A DNA stretch of 64,000 bases from assembly GCA_025667525.1 (NCBI GenBank), contig CM046878.1:574410868-574474867 (forward strand), in the 5' to 3' direction. Made by a program: the position numbers and the translations under genes. Shown piece by piece: positions 22,089 to 35,281 of this stretch. The DNA comes from Glebionis coronaria (taxonomy: Eukaryota; Streptophyta; Magnoliopsida; Asterales; Asteraceae). A model generated the notes under the pieces. It was not told the origin of the DNA, did not search any database, and saw only the letters and a program-made list of their open reading frames with translations. The stretch's first letter is position 1, and each line of letters starts with the position of its first letter.

Positions 22089-23046
22089 GATTTAACCTCT
22101 AGAAAGGTTTATATATCAAAGGGAACTGTGTTTCGATAACCATAAGATCCAACCTCTAGGAGAGCCTCAAGAGGGTGACCTAAGACCGATACGCACTAAT
22201 TGAAGCACATAGTACCTCAACTTTTATGGGAAGACTCATTCTTAAAAATTTAAAAGCATTATGGTGATGTCTTTATTCTAAAGGATTGTTGCACAAGAGA
22301 ATTTAAACTATCATATGACAAGGTATGTGTCCTCTCAGCCAGGATGGACCTTATTAATGATACCCTACACATTCCTTTTAATAAGTAAATGATATCGATA
22401 CGGGTCACAAAATTTGAAGGGGACACCGATACCATATTTAATGGTAATGTTGTGACCTCATCTTCGTATGAAGAAGACACCGATACTGAGTCATTGGAAG
22501 ATTCTCCGGTGAATGAGTCCGATGATAGGGACGTTAGAGAACAGCGATAAAGATTTTGGCGAGTTTATTACGGTTGAAAATGATAAGGAGCACATGGAAC
22601 TCTTGTAGGTGATAATTTTGGGCATGAAAACACAAATGCTCCTGGAGAAAATTCCCTTAGTGGAGATGGGTTATCTACCAATGTAATAAAAGAAGTCAAC
22701 GACAAAAGCAACCTATCCCCTATTCCTCTAGGTTTTAAATTTGTCTTTGACACTCCAATGATACAAACAACTTTATCTCATCAAACCCCATTATATGATT
22801 ATGTGGGACCAAGACACATAAGAACATTTAGTAACCATAAAGCCTACCCTAACGCTTCATCTCATATTGGACCAACTCCTATCAAATCAAATGATGAAAC
22901 TGGCAAACATAAGCCGAATTCCAAACCCAAACATAACAAAAAATTATCCACCTCTGTAACCCTTATTTCCTCCCCTTTTATACATTTGACATCTATCACG
23001 AACAGATTCGCCTTAGTGATACTATGTTCTCAAGATCCATCATTAA
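22089..23046 (+). pseudogene. LINE ORF1 remnant
   Basis: Decayed coding sequence with repeated shifts. One recognisable piece (about 22285-22540) reads EFKLSYDKVCVLSARMDLIN, then VTKFEGDTDT, then a Ser/Asp/Glu-rich tail (EEDTDTESLEDSPVNESDD). That pattern fits the C-terminal half of plant L1-type ORF1 proteins, in which a nucleic-acid-binding block is followed by an acidic linker. A 97-codon piece at 22758-23051 continues it. Broken by the solo LTR at 23047. Confidence 0.5.
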
Positions 23047-25838
23047 TGTGACACCCTAGAACCGAGGTCATTAACGTTACCCTAAATTACGCTAATTTTT
23101 GAAATTTTTAATAAATTTTAATTTCTATATATATTAGTATTTTGGTAAAAGCCGATGTTCGAGGTTATAATTTTTACGATTGACGATTCAAGAAGGACGA
23201 TGACGAATACGATCCCGATGGATGCCCAAATTTCTATAATTATTGACGTTTTATCGATAATGTAATTTTTCGAGAATTTTACTTACGGTTCATGTTAAGT
23301 TGAGTCGGGTGAGTTTTATAGCTTTCCGAGTACATTTAAAGTATCCCAAAAGTATTTTGGAGTGTTTGGGATAATTTCCGACTCCCGTAAAATTTTCTAA
23401 AATGACTAGTGAGTCAATCCCGCAAAGTTTTAGTGACGTTTTTACTTGAGGCCAAAAGAAAGCTTTAATTGCACAATGGGTCCTTCCAATTTTACAAAAA
23501 GGGGAACACAAACACACACTTAACAAAAACACTTGGAAAAAAATTTTGTTCTCTCCCTCTCTTCCTCCTTAGGCCGACGGTCACCCCCAAACCACCAAAA
23601 CCCACCATTAATTTTTTTTTACTTGGTTTTCATCAAAACTAAGGTTAGACCACCTCTAATCTTATCATTCCCTACCTTTCTATGTACTCAAATCCAACAT
23701 GCATTCAAACTTTTTTTTCAAGAATCAAAAGAATTTTTCAAACTCGTTTTTGAGGTTAATTGGATAAATGCATGTTAAATTCGTGTGAAATGAGGGTATA
23801 ATCACTAAACAAACCCACCAAAATTGATTTGGTTGTGGTGTTTTGGTCACCCAAACCCCACGGCTAAGGGGGTTGTTTGGAGAGCCATGGTGATTGATGT
23901 TTTGAGCATTGGTTTTGTGTTTACTCTTGTGTTCATAGGTGTTTTAGATGGATACAAGTGTTTGCATGTTTGTTTTTAGGTTTTTAGCTTATGAGTTTGA
24001 TGATCAATAAGGGTTAGGAACTGAAAATATGGTTTGGTTGTGATTAGGGAAGCTTAGGATGATGCCTAGTAATGATAAATAGGTTTGGAATCGAGCGTAA
24101 GTGTGATTTTGGTATGGTTAAATTTAGGCAGAAAGTTTAAGGCATTTTTGTAAAAATCATTTTGAAAACAGGTCTTGTGGATAGGATAGACTTGTAGAGA
24201 ATTTTCTTAGCTTCGATTTGGTATAAAGTAGAGCTTACGACTCCTAACGAGTCAAAAGTTATGACGTTTTGAAATTCGTGTACCGGGAGATGAAAACCGT
24301 CATAATCCGAAGTTGTGATTGGTTTAGGTCAAATCCCGGAGACTATAAGTCTAGTTTGGTAAATGGTCAAGGACTGAATTTTGGTGTCAAACCTGCACAT
24401 TTGAGTCTACTTTAGGACTTAGGTGTCAAATGGGTCAATGGAGTATTTTAAACGGGTCAAACGGGTCCAACTTGGTCAAAGTACAATTTCAGTCCGAAAA
24501 ATGTAGTTTTTGGAAAAGCGTTGAGTAACGGGTCGTAGAAGTAAAAATTTTTATTAGGATTAAATATGTGTTATCTACAGGTCTTATAGTATTTTTGAGA
24601 ATTTTGTCAAATTTTATAAAAATGGTTAAGTATAGTAAATTAGCCCGTACTTTTGGTAAGTATCGGCGAAAATGAATAAAAATGGTTAACGATAATAATA
24701 AGGACGAATGGTGTAAAATGAGTAACGCTTGTTGTTTTGTTTTGGCGTGAGTTGAAATTGTCCTAAGTGACTAGTATCTATGTATTTTATACAGTACCAT
24801 AAGGTTTTAAAATGAGATTACTCATTACGTGTTATTTGGTTGATAGGTGTTGATTTACCCGGGCATCCGTATCGTCGTCAGTGATCATCTCTCGAACTAT
24901 CGACTACTTGATATATAAGGTGTGAATTTATAGCCTCGCTTATTATTATTTCAAACTGTTTTACCCGCGAGGGAAATGCATGCTAGTTTTTAAAATGAAC
25001 GTATGTCATGAATGATTGTTGGTCCCGAATGTTGCCTTTGAAATTGTGTTGAGTACCTAGTTGAAAAAGACCCTAATTTCATGAACTATTAACTATTGTT
25101 TAGTCCTAGAGTGGATTAGAAATAGCCGTTTATACAAAGTGATAGTACTATGGGGTTGACTACCCTATCCGAGACGAGGGCTAGTACGTTGATACCCCCT
25201 GCGGACGGATAATTTGTGATAAGAGATAAGGTATAATTGCAACTGATGCCTTATTAGGGGCCTTGGTTTCATCTGAATCACGCCGGTAATTATTACGCGG
25301 GTGATTGAGTTAACGGTTTAGTGTCATGAGCTTAAACACAATTGTCCGTATCTTGAATATAGATTGTTTGATCGACAAGTCTATGAATGATCGTGAATGG
25401 TTTTTATTTCACATACGTTCAAAAATGAATTGTAAAACCTATGAATTCCACTCAACGTTTCGTTGACCAAATTTTGGCATGTGTTTCAGGTAACCGCTGA
25501 AGTATAGCATGGAGCGTGCATGGGATGGATGTTGTGTGTATGGCTTGGAGTCTGCTTGTTTTTCCTCCCTTTCCTACTTAAACATTTTTAACTTTAATGT
25601 TATGTTGTTGTGAAACTGAAATTTTTGGGTTGAGATTCATGGGGACCGAAAACGCTAAACTCTGTTGTACCAAGTGGGGTTGGAAAAACCGTGGACATGT
25701 ATCTTTTAACAATTTTTGATTCAAGTTTTAAGTTGACGTCTCTTTAGAGTCGTTCGATATATCTTGTGTGTAATGATAACTGCGTAGCACCCAAATGTTG
25801 TAGTTCCGCTGCGCATAGCATTTTGTGGGGGTGTTACA
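23047..25838. repeat. Solo LTR, Tekay-like Ty3/gypsy (2.8 kb)
   Basis: Begins TGTGACACCC and ends GGGTGTTACA (nine of ten bases inverted-complementary), and is flanked by perfect ATTAA duplications at 23042-23046 and 25839-25843. No coding sequence. The same TGTAACACCC/GGGTGTTACA ends occur on the LTR of the Tekay element at 41997-48077, and the length is comparable. It splits the LINE between ORF1 and ORF2. Confidence 0.85.
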
Positions 25839-25843
25839 ATTAA

Positions 25844-27185
25844 AGAAAAATAATGTAAAAGAAAGTAAAGTATTTTACCTCAATATTGGAAAGAAACACT
25901 TTATTTTAAAAATCAACCAAAATATACTTGTTTTTCATTTCTTTTCCTTTCCTTTACTTTATTAACTAACATGAGAACACGACTTCTTTTTAGTAACTTT
26001 CATTCGTAAGAATCCATCAAAACCTCCTAATACTTTCGACTCTCACTACTACAATACTTCAAATCTGGAGACCTCGGTTTAAGACTCGCTATCTAAGATT
26101 CAAAGATGTGACATCTGCATCCTCTCAAGGACATCGTTATCCACGTCTCAATCAAAACATATCAATAACCTAGTTGACATTGGAAAAGAGTTGGGGTTCG
26201 ACCTCGAAGATAAAGAACCAGAGATCAAATCCATTATTAACGGTGTTACACCAAGTGTACCATGATTGTTCTTTCTTTTGATGTTAGAGGTTAGGAGAGG
26301 ATTATAAAAGGAAATAGGTTAAAAGTTTATGTTATGATCATAAAGTCGAGTTCCTAGGGCTGCAAGAAACACTCACCCAATCGAATGATAAATGGATTAT
26401 AAGTAGCATTTGGAATAATTCTCTTGTTGACTTTGTGTCGGAAAAGTCACAAGGCAAATTAGGGGGCATTATGGCTATTTGGGACACTTCTCGCTTCTCA
26501 AAAATCTCTTGGATTGAAGGAGAGGGGTTTATCAGCGTTAAAGGTACTTGGCTCCCTCTTAATTACTCTTTCCTTTTCATTGTTACGTATGCCCCTCAAT
26601 GTAATCACAAGAAGCAAAATCTTTTGAATAAGCTCAAAAGCATATTCTTTTCGTGTGATTGTCTCACAATCATATAAGGAGACTTTAATGAAGTGTGTGA
26701 CATCTCATAAAGGGGCATGAACAATCTTTTGCGCCAATGTGCAAACCATTTCAACAATTTTATCTCAACAACGGGTCTTCTCAGAATTCCACTAGTGGGG
26801 TTGAAGTTTACCCTTCTTCTACACACCAATACCAATGATTTTGGGCCTACCCTTTTTTGTTTTTACAACTCATGGTTCCTGCTACATGATTTCCAGACCA
26901 TTCATGAGGAATCGCGGTCTGCCCAACCGATCAGAGTGTTCTCCAATGCCCATCTCTTTAAAGAAAAGCTAAAAAGTCTTGAGGAGTCACTAAAACATTA
27001 GAGGAGACAATTAGGTTCTCAATAGGAATCCAAATCTTCCACGCTACGTGATCTTATTCATACAATTAACATTAAAGCTGAAACTTCTTTCATCTTAAGT
27101 GTCAATATTGCTCAAACAGCCAAAATGGTAAAGGAGTTACCAGATATTGACCACTTAAGATGGAAAGACATTCGGCAAAGGCTAA
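25844..27185 (+). pseudogene. LINE ORF1 end and endonuclease domain, decayed
   Basis: After the solo LTR the LINE resumes. A short block (DIGKELGFDLEDKEPEIKSI, about 26177-26240) ends ORF1. ORF2 starts around 26270 (VLSFDVRG, where the endonuclease NWRG/NIRG motif is expected). The endonuclease domain follows: LQETLTQSNDKW, then KLGGIMAIWD (26460), FIVTYAPQCNHKKQNLL, then GDFNEV after a stop at about 26676 (the GDFN catalytic motif), then LRIPLVGLKFT. Numerous stops and shifts. Confidence 0.7.
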
Positions 27186-27825
27186 CACTGTGTTCTTTAG
27201 TTTTAGTTTAAGGGTGAAAGTGAAGGGAAATAAGTGAAACATAATATATGTGTGTTCTTAAGTTTTTTGATACAAAGGGAAGGAAATGACTGCAACAGGA
27301 AAGGTTATTAGTGCAATTTCGGACCCATCTCTTTCATCCCATATTTGAGATGCAACCTCAGGAAATAGAAACAACAAAATAAAACAAAATCTATGATGAA
27401 TATTTTGTGCAAGACTTAAAACTAAGAATTGATTAATCAAAGTGCACTTCTATTGTTGCAGTCATCTACAAATTGTTCAAGATATTTGGCTCTTTTATCC
27501 CCGTTATAAACTTTTGTGAAAGATTGCATTGTTTCATTTCAACTGGGCAATACTTGTATGCAGTAATGAATCTTGGAATTGCACGAAAGATTTTAATGGG
27601 GTTTTCTTTTGTTTAACAATATTATGGATATGGGTTATTAGAAAAGATAAGGTTGGTTAGTATTGTTCATGGTTGATTTGTTTGTTTACCATTCTTTACT
27701 TTCCTTCCTTATAGTAACTAAAGAACACAATGTAATAAATGGCATCCTCTCCTTTACTGCACCTTTCCATACTTTGCTTTACTTCCTTTCCATTTTCTTC
27801 TAAATATATTTTTGAGAACACAGTG
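27186..27825. mobile_element. Tourist-like MITE (outer) with TAA duplications
   Basis: A perfect 11-bp terminal inverted repeat (CACTGTGTTCT / AGAACACAGTG) flanked by TAA on both sides, the target size and sequence of PIF/Harbinger MITEs. It interrupts the LINE between endonuclease and reverse transcriptase. A related copy is nested inside. Confidence 0.7.
27245..27732. mobile_element. Related Tourist-like MITE nested in the first
   Basis: Left end 'tatatgtgtgttcttaag' and right end complement 'cattgtgttctttagtt' match each other and the outer termini, with TAA at 27242-27244 and 27733-27735. Purine-rich 'gggaaggaaatg' and pyrimidine-rich 'ctttccttcc' subterminal blocks are also mirrored. 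Confidence 0.55.
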
Positions 27826-27839
27826 TAAGTGTAGACGTG

Positions 27840-30470
27840 ATTTAAAAGGTGATGAAAACTCTTATTTTTTCATGGTTGGTTAATAATAAGAAGAACTGTT
27901 CTCGTATTAATGGGTTAAATATCCAAGGAGTTTGGGTAACAGAAGCTCCTCTTATTAATGATTTTGTATACAATTCGTTCAAAGACAAATTCCATGAAGC
28001 ATTCCCATGTCGACCAAAATTTTCGAGCAACCTTTTCAGGAAGCTCTCTCTCGAAGACTCAACCTTTCTTGACCTCCCTTTTTAAATTCAAGAAATCAAA
28101 TATGCTGTTTGGAGTTGTGGTGGTGATAAAGCTCCTAGACCGGATGATTTTACCTTTAAATTATTAAGAAGCATTGAGACGTTTTTGGAAGTGATATTAC
28201 TCCATACGTGAAAGAGTTTGAAGTTACTGGTGTTATCCCTAAATTTGTAACTCCTCCTTAATAACTCTTATTCCTAATGGTCGTGATCCTTTAAGTCTGA
28301 ATGATTTTCGCCTCATAATCCTAATTGGGTGTCAATATAAAATCATTGCAAAAATCCTATCATCTCGTTTAGCTAAAGTTGCTTTTATAGTGATTGGAGA
28401 TGTTCCAACGTCTTTTTGAAAGACCACCAAATTATTGATGGGCCTCTTATTATGGGCGAAATCATTTCTTAAAAAAATAAATAAAAGAAAACTTTTCATC
28501 CTCAAAGTTGATTTTGAAAAGGCCTTCGACTCATTGAATTGGGAGTTTCTTGACTCTATCATGTTGCAAATGGGTTTTAGCATTAAGTGGCGTAACAGAA
28601 TATCTGCATGCTTCAAATCGGCATATTCTTTGATTCTTGTGAATAGGTCCTCCATGCCGGATTTTAAGCTCGAGAAAGGCCTTAGGCAAGGTGAACCCCT
28701 TTCACCCTATCTATCTATTTTGGCGGTCGAAGCCCTTAACATGGCTCTTGTGGAAGAAAAACATAGACAAATTTTCAAAGGCATTAAAGTGGGAAATGAT
28801 AAAGTTCATGTCTCTCAACTTCAGTTTGCGGATGACGCAATTATCATAGGTGAGTGGTCCAGGAAAAACGTGAAAAACTTGTCAAATATACTCACTTGCT
28901 TCGATATTGCATTCGAGATTATAGTAAACTTTTGTCAAAAGCTAAATATTCGGTATTGGTGTGAATGAAAGTGGTCTCACCTATTTAGCATCATCCATGG
29001 GATGTCAACCGTCCCACTTCCATTACGTAAACCTTGGTCTTCCTATTGGCGTCAATATGTCTAAAAGTGCTAATTGGTCTCCTCTACCGGTCGCTTCCTC
29101 AATAAGCTCTCTAATTTGAAGGCAAAGTGTCTTTCTTTTGGTAGTCGCCTAACACTCACAAAATTTTTCCTTGGTAGCCTTGGGGTCTACTATTTCTCCA
29201 CCTTCAAAGCCCATACATCGATCATCAAGAAGCTAAAATGTATTGGAAGGAAATTCTTTTGGAGGTGGGGGGTCGATAAACAATAATAAAATTGCTTGGG
29301 TTTCTTGGAAAAAGGTCACGGCTTCTCTTGACCAAGGGGTCCTAAATATTGTTAGTTTGCGCACAAATGACCTAAGTATGCTAGCTAAATGGTGGTCGAG
29401 ACTTCTAATAGAAAGATCGTCTAACAGGTGCAAGATTATTTGCTCTATCCATGGTTCTCAAGGTGGTATCGACAAATTTTCATCAAAAGCAACTCGGGGC
29501 CTTGGTATCACATTGCAAAGCTTAATCGAGATTTTAACGAGTATCGGATAGATATTGGCTCTTTATTGGGTAGGTAATGAGCCCATATGCACTAGTTTTC
29601 TAAGGTTATATCGGCTCGAAACCAACAAATTATGTCATGTTAAATAAAAATTTCCCACCCTTGCAAATGGTGCACATGTTAATGCTTCTTTCCCAGGTTG
29701 TCAAATCCAGAGTGGGTGTAGATCACAATTTTGTAGGTCAACCTTATATTAACTCCATGGGCTAAGTTATCACCGGGCGTGGTCCAGACAACATCTGAGA
29801 ACTCATGATTTCATTGAGCTTGCTGACATACAAAACCTTTTATCAAGCTTTTAGTTAACTTACTTCTTATGACGATGATCAATGGGACTGCACTATTGAC
29901 ACAACGAAGAAATTTACTATTAATCGTATATGCGACCCCTCATCACAATTGAATTGTCCCCTGGTTCCCCAAGGACAGCCTTATGGAACAAGCTTGTGTT
30001 GATTAAACTCAACATTTATTCTTGTAGGATTCTGAACAAAAGAATCCTAACTAGGACTAATTTAGATTCTAGAGGGATCGACCTCCATTCTGTTAGATGC
30101 TCGGTCTTTGACAATGCTTTAGAGACAGAAGAGCATATTCTTTCGAAGTGTCGGGTAGTGGTAGAGACTTGGAAAAAATCTATTATATGGTAGAGTCTTG
30201 TTATCATCAGAACTCAAGACCTTGATTATGTCTTCACTATTTGAGACATTCAAATATGTCCCCCATGCACACTAAATTCATCGATACTCTTGTTCATTCA
30301 ACTCTTTGGATCCTTTGGTAGTTCACAAATGACCCATGTTTTGCATCTTCAATGCCAAATAGAAGTTATGTTCTTAATGATGTAAAGAACCTTTCTTTTG
30401 TTTTGATCTCGAGTAGATCCCATAAACCCCCCCCCCCCCCCCCCCTCTCATCACCTGGTTAGATTGGCTA
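27840..30470 (+). pseudogene. LINE reverse transcriptase and 3' zinc-finger region, decayed
   Basis: L1-type RT blocks in order: DGRDPLSLNDFRLI-like start (about 28285), KIIAKILSSRLAKV, then FILKVDFEKAFDSLNWEFLD (28497-28560), KGLRQGEPLSPYLSILAVEA (28672), QLQFADDAIIIGEWS (28818; FADD is the polymerase site), GLPIGVNMSKSANWS, and RLTLTKFFLGSLGVYYFST (29145). The C-terminal RVT zinc-binding block near 29980-30180 reads NKLVLIKLNIYSCRILNKR, then DLHSVRCSVFDNALETEEHI, then LSKCRVVVETWKKSI. Many stops and small shifts; the 177-codon stretch at 28435-28968 is the longest intact part. Confidence 0.8.
30427..30445 (+). repeat. Run of 19 C
   Basis: Homopolymer near the 3' end of the LINE; the length is likely variable or uncertain. 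Confidence 0.9.
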
Positions 30471-30544
30471 TCTATCCCATGTAAATCCATTTTCAATATT
30501 TTGTAATTGGTTTGCTTAGCGTCTTACCCCACATTTATTTATTC

Positions 30545-30905
30545 CAGCCGTTCAAAAAAGCATAAGAAAAGGACATCGCACAAATTACACATAAAAGCGC
30601 CAATTGTTGTATACCACTAGAACTAATTTGACTATCATGACTGAATAAAGGGCCTCATCTTTCAATATTGCAAGATGGTCTCTTTATTTGTCCGCAGCTT
30701 CCACAACTCCTCTAACTTGAGCGATATTACCAAAGCATTGAGTTTAAGGCCTATTATTTTTAATAACACCACTTCATTTCTTCAAAGATATTACTAACAA
30801 TATCTTCCACACATCTACGTATATTGTTAAATATATGACGGTTCCATTCCCTCCATAAATAGTACAATGTGGCAGTAACCACAAGACGTCTCACAACACT
30901 CTAAA
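30545..30905 (-). pseudogene. 3' fragment of another LINE, opposite strand
   Basis: On the minus strand the sequence reads VVRRLVVTATLYYLWRE, then NRHIFNN, then VEDIVSNIFEEM, matching the last block of plant LINE ORF2 after the zinc-binding region (RR..LA..VY.IW.ERN.R.F). It is severely decayed and only the extreme end is present, as is usual for 5'-truncated LINE insertions. Its orientation is opposite to the LINE that ends just left of it. Confidence 0.5.
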
Positions 30906-30953
30906 TTGTTTACTTTTACATGCATTAATATAAACTATGATCTGTAAAAATTT

Positions 30954-31297
30954 TGCTAGTAGGCTCTACTATGTTTAGTCTTTATTTTCTCTCAAGTCGT
31001 GTATAGGGATTTAGTGTCGAGTAGCCTAGTAATAGCTAAGAATAAAAATTAGTTCGCTGTGTCTAAACCCAACCCGACTCGTAGGTCATTGTAATAGTCG
31101 GTTCCCCCTTACCTCTATAAAAGGAGCTGAGGGGGTAAAAACAAAGGTTTCATTCTTTCAATTACTAATCGGAGCAACGATTAGGGATACATAACTTGTC
31201 CTTGGTTTACTTTTCTATCGACATAACCGTTGGTGTTCTTCTTGATCGTATATTCCGCTCTGTCTAGTAACCAAGTTGTATATATAGAATCTCTACA
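30954..31297 (+). repeat. 5' LTR of a Ty1/copia element (Tork-like)
   Basis: The right end is well placed: ..atctctaca followed by 'agtggtatcagag', a tRNA-Met-type primer site. A TATA box 'ctataaaagg' at 31114-31123 precedes the likely transcription start. The left end is estimated at TGCTAGTAGG; no partner LTR remains in the window. Confidence 0.5.
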
Positions 31298-31772
31298 AGT
31301 GGTATCAGAGATTTGGTTTGCGAGTCTTCTAGTTTCTAGGATCGATCAAGAAGGAGGTATTGGTGTTCAGGTTTCGTGATCATCAAGGAGCAGAGATCGA
31401 ATGAAAGAGTTTTTGATCGGTTCAATTGACAAGGATCGGTAGGATCCGCCATTGTTGTTTTTGTTCTTGGTTCTGTCGTAGGTTACCAAGAATAAAGAGA
31501 TAGCTGTTGTTTTATTTATGTTCTAAAAATTGAAACACGTGATACAATTCAAAGGGTTAAAGTGTTGGGCCAAGAGTTGTATACTAGGCCAAAAATTTAA
31601 AAATATTTCTAATAGAATTTGAACGAATTCATATTAAGGCTTTTAAAGTTAGTTTTTCTTTGTTTTTATTAAAAAAAGGTTTTCTGCTTTGAATTGTTCA
31701 CACGAGTGAACTTTGTTGGCTTATAATTGTAAGGTTTTTCATAAGGTTTAGAAAACAACAAAGGGGTAAAGA

Positions 31773-32706
31773 ATGACCGGGGCCAAGTTTGACATCGAAA
31801 AGTCTGATGGAACTGGTGATTTCAAGTTATGGAGGATCAAGATGTATGCTTTATTAATCCAACATGGATGTTAAGCAGCTTTGAAGGTTTTACTCGTGAA
31901 TATAGAAGCTGAACAGAAATCTCAGCTTAACAAGAAAGCTCATAGTGCTATTAATTTGTTTTTAGGTAACAAGGTTTTGACAGAGGTTACCGGGGACACG
32001 ACCGCAGCAGGGGTTTAGTAAAAGCTTGAGACTTTATACATGACAAAGTCATTAGCCAACAAGTTGTTCATGAAGAAGTTGTATACATTCTACATGCCGA
32101 CTCGATGAAAGATTTTTGCGCTAATAGATGAGTTCAACAAAATCGTTCTTGATTTAGAAAATATTGAGGTAGCGTTCGAAGATGAAGATCTTGCTTTATT
32201 GTTACTCACTTTTTTACCAACATCATGTGAACACTTTGTGGATACCTTGGTTCGGGAAGATTTGACTTTGGAGGGCGTGATGGCCACATTAACTTTAAAT
32301 CAAAGAAAGGTCCAAAGCGAAGGGGGGGGGGTAATGGTAAAGGGTTATACGTGAAGGGAAGAACTCATCGCAAGGATATGCATAAGTCAAGGGGAAATTC
32401 AAGATCGTAGTCTCGAGGTGGAAGACTAAAATGCTTTATTTGCTAATTTATGGAACACTTGAAGAGGGACTGTCCAAAGCATATATGTGATATATTAAAT
32501 GTTAATTCCAATAGAAAGTACATCGAGGTGAGTGTTTTATATAGAGGAAGAAAATACGTGAATAAACTATGGATAAGATGTGTTTTTAGGGTTTAAATAT
32601 GGTTGGCGGATTGAATTTAGCCATTAGATAAAGATAGGATTGGATGTTAAAATTTGTTCTCTTGTTTGTGGTTAAGATACTAGTGTTCCTTGTAGATCTT
32701 GGATTG
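31773..32706 (+). pseudogene. Copia (Tork/Tnt1-like) gag, broken
   Basis: ATG at 31773 opens MTGAKFDIEKSDGTGDFKLW, the standard start of Tnt1/Tork gag. A stop at 31872-31874 follows HGC. The remaining frame shows KKAHSAINLFLGNKVLTEV, then LETLYMTKSLANKLFMKKLY, then IDEFNKIVLDLENIEV and FEDEDLALLLLTFLP. The zinc knuckle and protease region to the right are lost to stops. The reading is cut at about 32706 by an inserted coding-free LTR element. Confidence 0.75.
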
Positions 32707-33208
32707 TGGAATCCAAGATCTTTAGACTCAAACATTCGAAACCATTTATCTAGGTTATCAATTGTACATGTGATGAATCATAGTAGAATAGCACAATTGA
32801 TATGAATAAGATGTTTAACAAAGATGAATAATTGCCAAAGGTTATTTGCATTAATTATAAACACAAATAACTTTAGGCATATATACATTGAATCCCATGC
32901 CTAAAAAACAAAGACTCTGTAGGTTACATTGCGAATGAATGAGATGAAAAATAAACCTATGGCATGGTTCCTTTTATAACATTAAGGAAACCAGGGGTAC
33001 ATGAAAACTAAATAAAGTAGTAATGACTAAATCAAAACCGAAATATTCATACTTATCATATTTGACCAAATCTTCATACTTGGTAGGGGAGTACTTTAGA
33101 AGGGTGAACAAATCCTCATTTTGTCCACCAGCTTGAAGTTTCGCATAATGACATATTTGGTCCTTCTTGTTTCCATGGTGTTTTGACTCATCAACTTTTG
33201 ACCCAACA
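32707..33208 (-). repeat. 3' LTR of the coding-free element
   Basis: 502 bp; the counterpart at 35282-35785 is about 504 bp, with scattered substitutions between them. Confidence 0.85.
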
Positions 33209-35281
33209 ATCTTCCCCTAGTTGATGATGTCAAAACACTTCCCCTTAAGCATATAATATCAAGGATCAACTGCACATTCTCTATAGACGTCTTCCCTTTT
33301 TTGACATGGTCAAATAGGGGTCTTGTATGTGAGTAACCTTGATCTCAACCATTCCTAACCAATATCATACTTCTAACCTAAGCATTCTACTTTTCAAAAT
33401 ACCCTCTATGAAGCACATAGGGACCAGATCCTAATAAAAAATGATTTTAAGCAGTAGATACTCACATTAGTTGTAGTAATACCAATGATCAGTAGAAGAA
33501 ATCTTCACCTTAATGTCATATGTGAATGACTAGCACTTCAACAATCTAGCTTCCCCTTAAATTGTGCTAATCATTTATGAATCTTTTAATTCAATAGGCT
33601 ATATGTAATGATCTTGAATAAGAATAAGTATAACAATCTTGATTTTGAAGTAGAATAACCCAAGTGCATGTTTTATGTCTTGTACTATCCACGTGACTCC
33701 AGACTCATATTGTCATTATATGAGTAGACCTTGATTTCTTTATCAAATAGTCGCAAATGTGAGCAGTAAGCATCATTTTACATAAATCTCACACCTTTGC
33801 TAGTCTCGACAAGTTGTAATCAACCTCTATATAAGAACAAACAAGTTATCTGAAAGTCAATGTCATGCTCTTACACGACTTAAAGATATGATAAAACACA
33901 TACCCGCGAAAATCAACTTCAAACATCAATATCATCACACAAAAATTTCCCCGTAATCATGAAAATGAAATCAAGCTTATACCTTTAAGACCAGTTGCTG
34001 TGAATGAACCAAACTCTAAAATCAATGATGTCCAACAATCAGACCGAATAACAAAAGCAGTAGGAATGGTTCAAAATCAGGGGAAACTTTTTCAAAAGCA
34101 GGGGGAATATTTAATGCCACTGTTTCTGTTACTAAACTCCCACAAACTCAAATAGGGGGGTGAATTTGTAACAGGGGTAAAAATAAAAAAATAGGGGGAA
34201 CACAAGAAGTCGCCTACTGTGTAGTTAATTCGATGGTTACTTCTGTATCAAATCATGCCCATCACCTGCTCATGAGACCACACCTTTTTGGACCATCCTT
34301 GAATCAATATACGTACGATTATCGCATGATGCTTCACACGTCACCATCCACAGACCCCAAATATTTATTCATCATGTGACATATAAAAAAATAGGAAAAG
34401 TACCAACGACACTACTTGCCACGTGATTACCCACTTTCTGCTTTGTGATTCATATGCATCCAAAATTCTTTATGTCTTGTCCTGCTGGGACCACAGAAAA
34501 CGTATACTACTTTTTTCATCTTATTTGATCAATATAACTGATCTCTTAATTGGCCACGTTACATAAACAAATTTGCATATCAACGCCATTCACTTTATTT
34601 TCTATTTAATAAGCCTTAACATGGGACCAGTGAATCAACCATACGGACATATAGACTGTTTTATAGGCAGCAACAACAACATTAGTCTCTACAATTCATA
34701 GCTTCAAATAAACACCAAATATTTTAGGGCTTTGAGGAATTAACCCTCTCAATAAATCATAAAATCATGATCTCTTTACAGCAACAAAATTAATTGCTAA
34801 TTATAAGGTTTCTTTGATTAAACCCTAAAAGCAAAAATCAGAGCTTCAGTTATTCCTTTTACCTTTTCTTTTTCTGAATTTATGCCTACAATACAACTAA
34901 TTGCATCTCAGCTAGGGTTCATCATTGATCCCGGATCAACTCACCCTAACCAGTCGAAACAAAAATAACAATCGATTGTTCCCGGACCAATACTCATCAT
35001 TATTATCAAATGCAAACAGCAACATGTAAACATAATTTAAAAAAAGAAGAAATAAAAACAAAAATCAAACCTCATCATTTTCACAATCATGGGTTTCTTG
35101 AAAACCGTAAATCAGATCCTTTAGAGACAATAATTCTATCACAGAACTGGCAAGCCGTCGCAATTCTGTTGCTAAAACGATCGCGAATTCTGGACAACGA
35201 CTTCACAACAACACGAACACGAACATAAAAAATATATTGATTCTCCTAGATATCAAGAGCCACCTGCTCTGATTCCATTTA
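33209..35281 (-). other. Non-coding interior of the LARD-type element
   Basis: AT-rich sequence without coding signal on either strand. The part 34500-35230 looks unlike LTR-element sequence, with 'gcagcaacaacaacatt'-like and 'gggttcatcattgatcccggatcaa' stretches reminiscent of host leader or UTR DNA, so captured host sequence is possible. No gene could be named. Confidence 0.35.
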
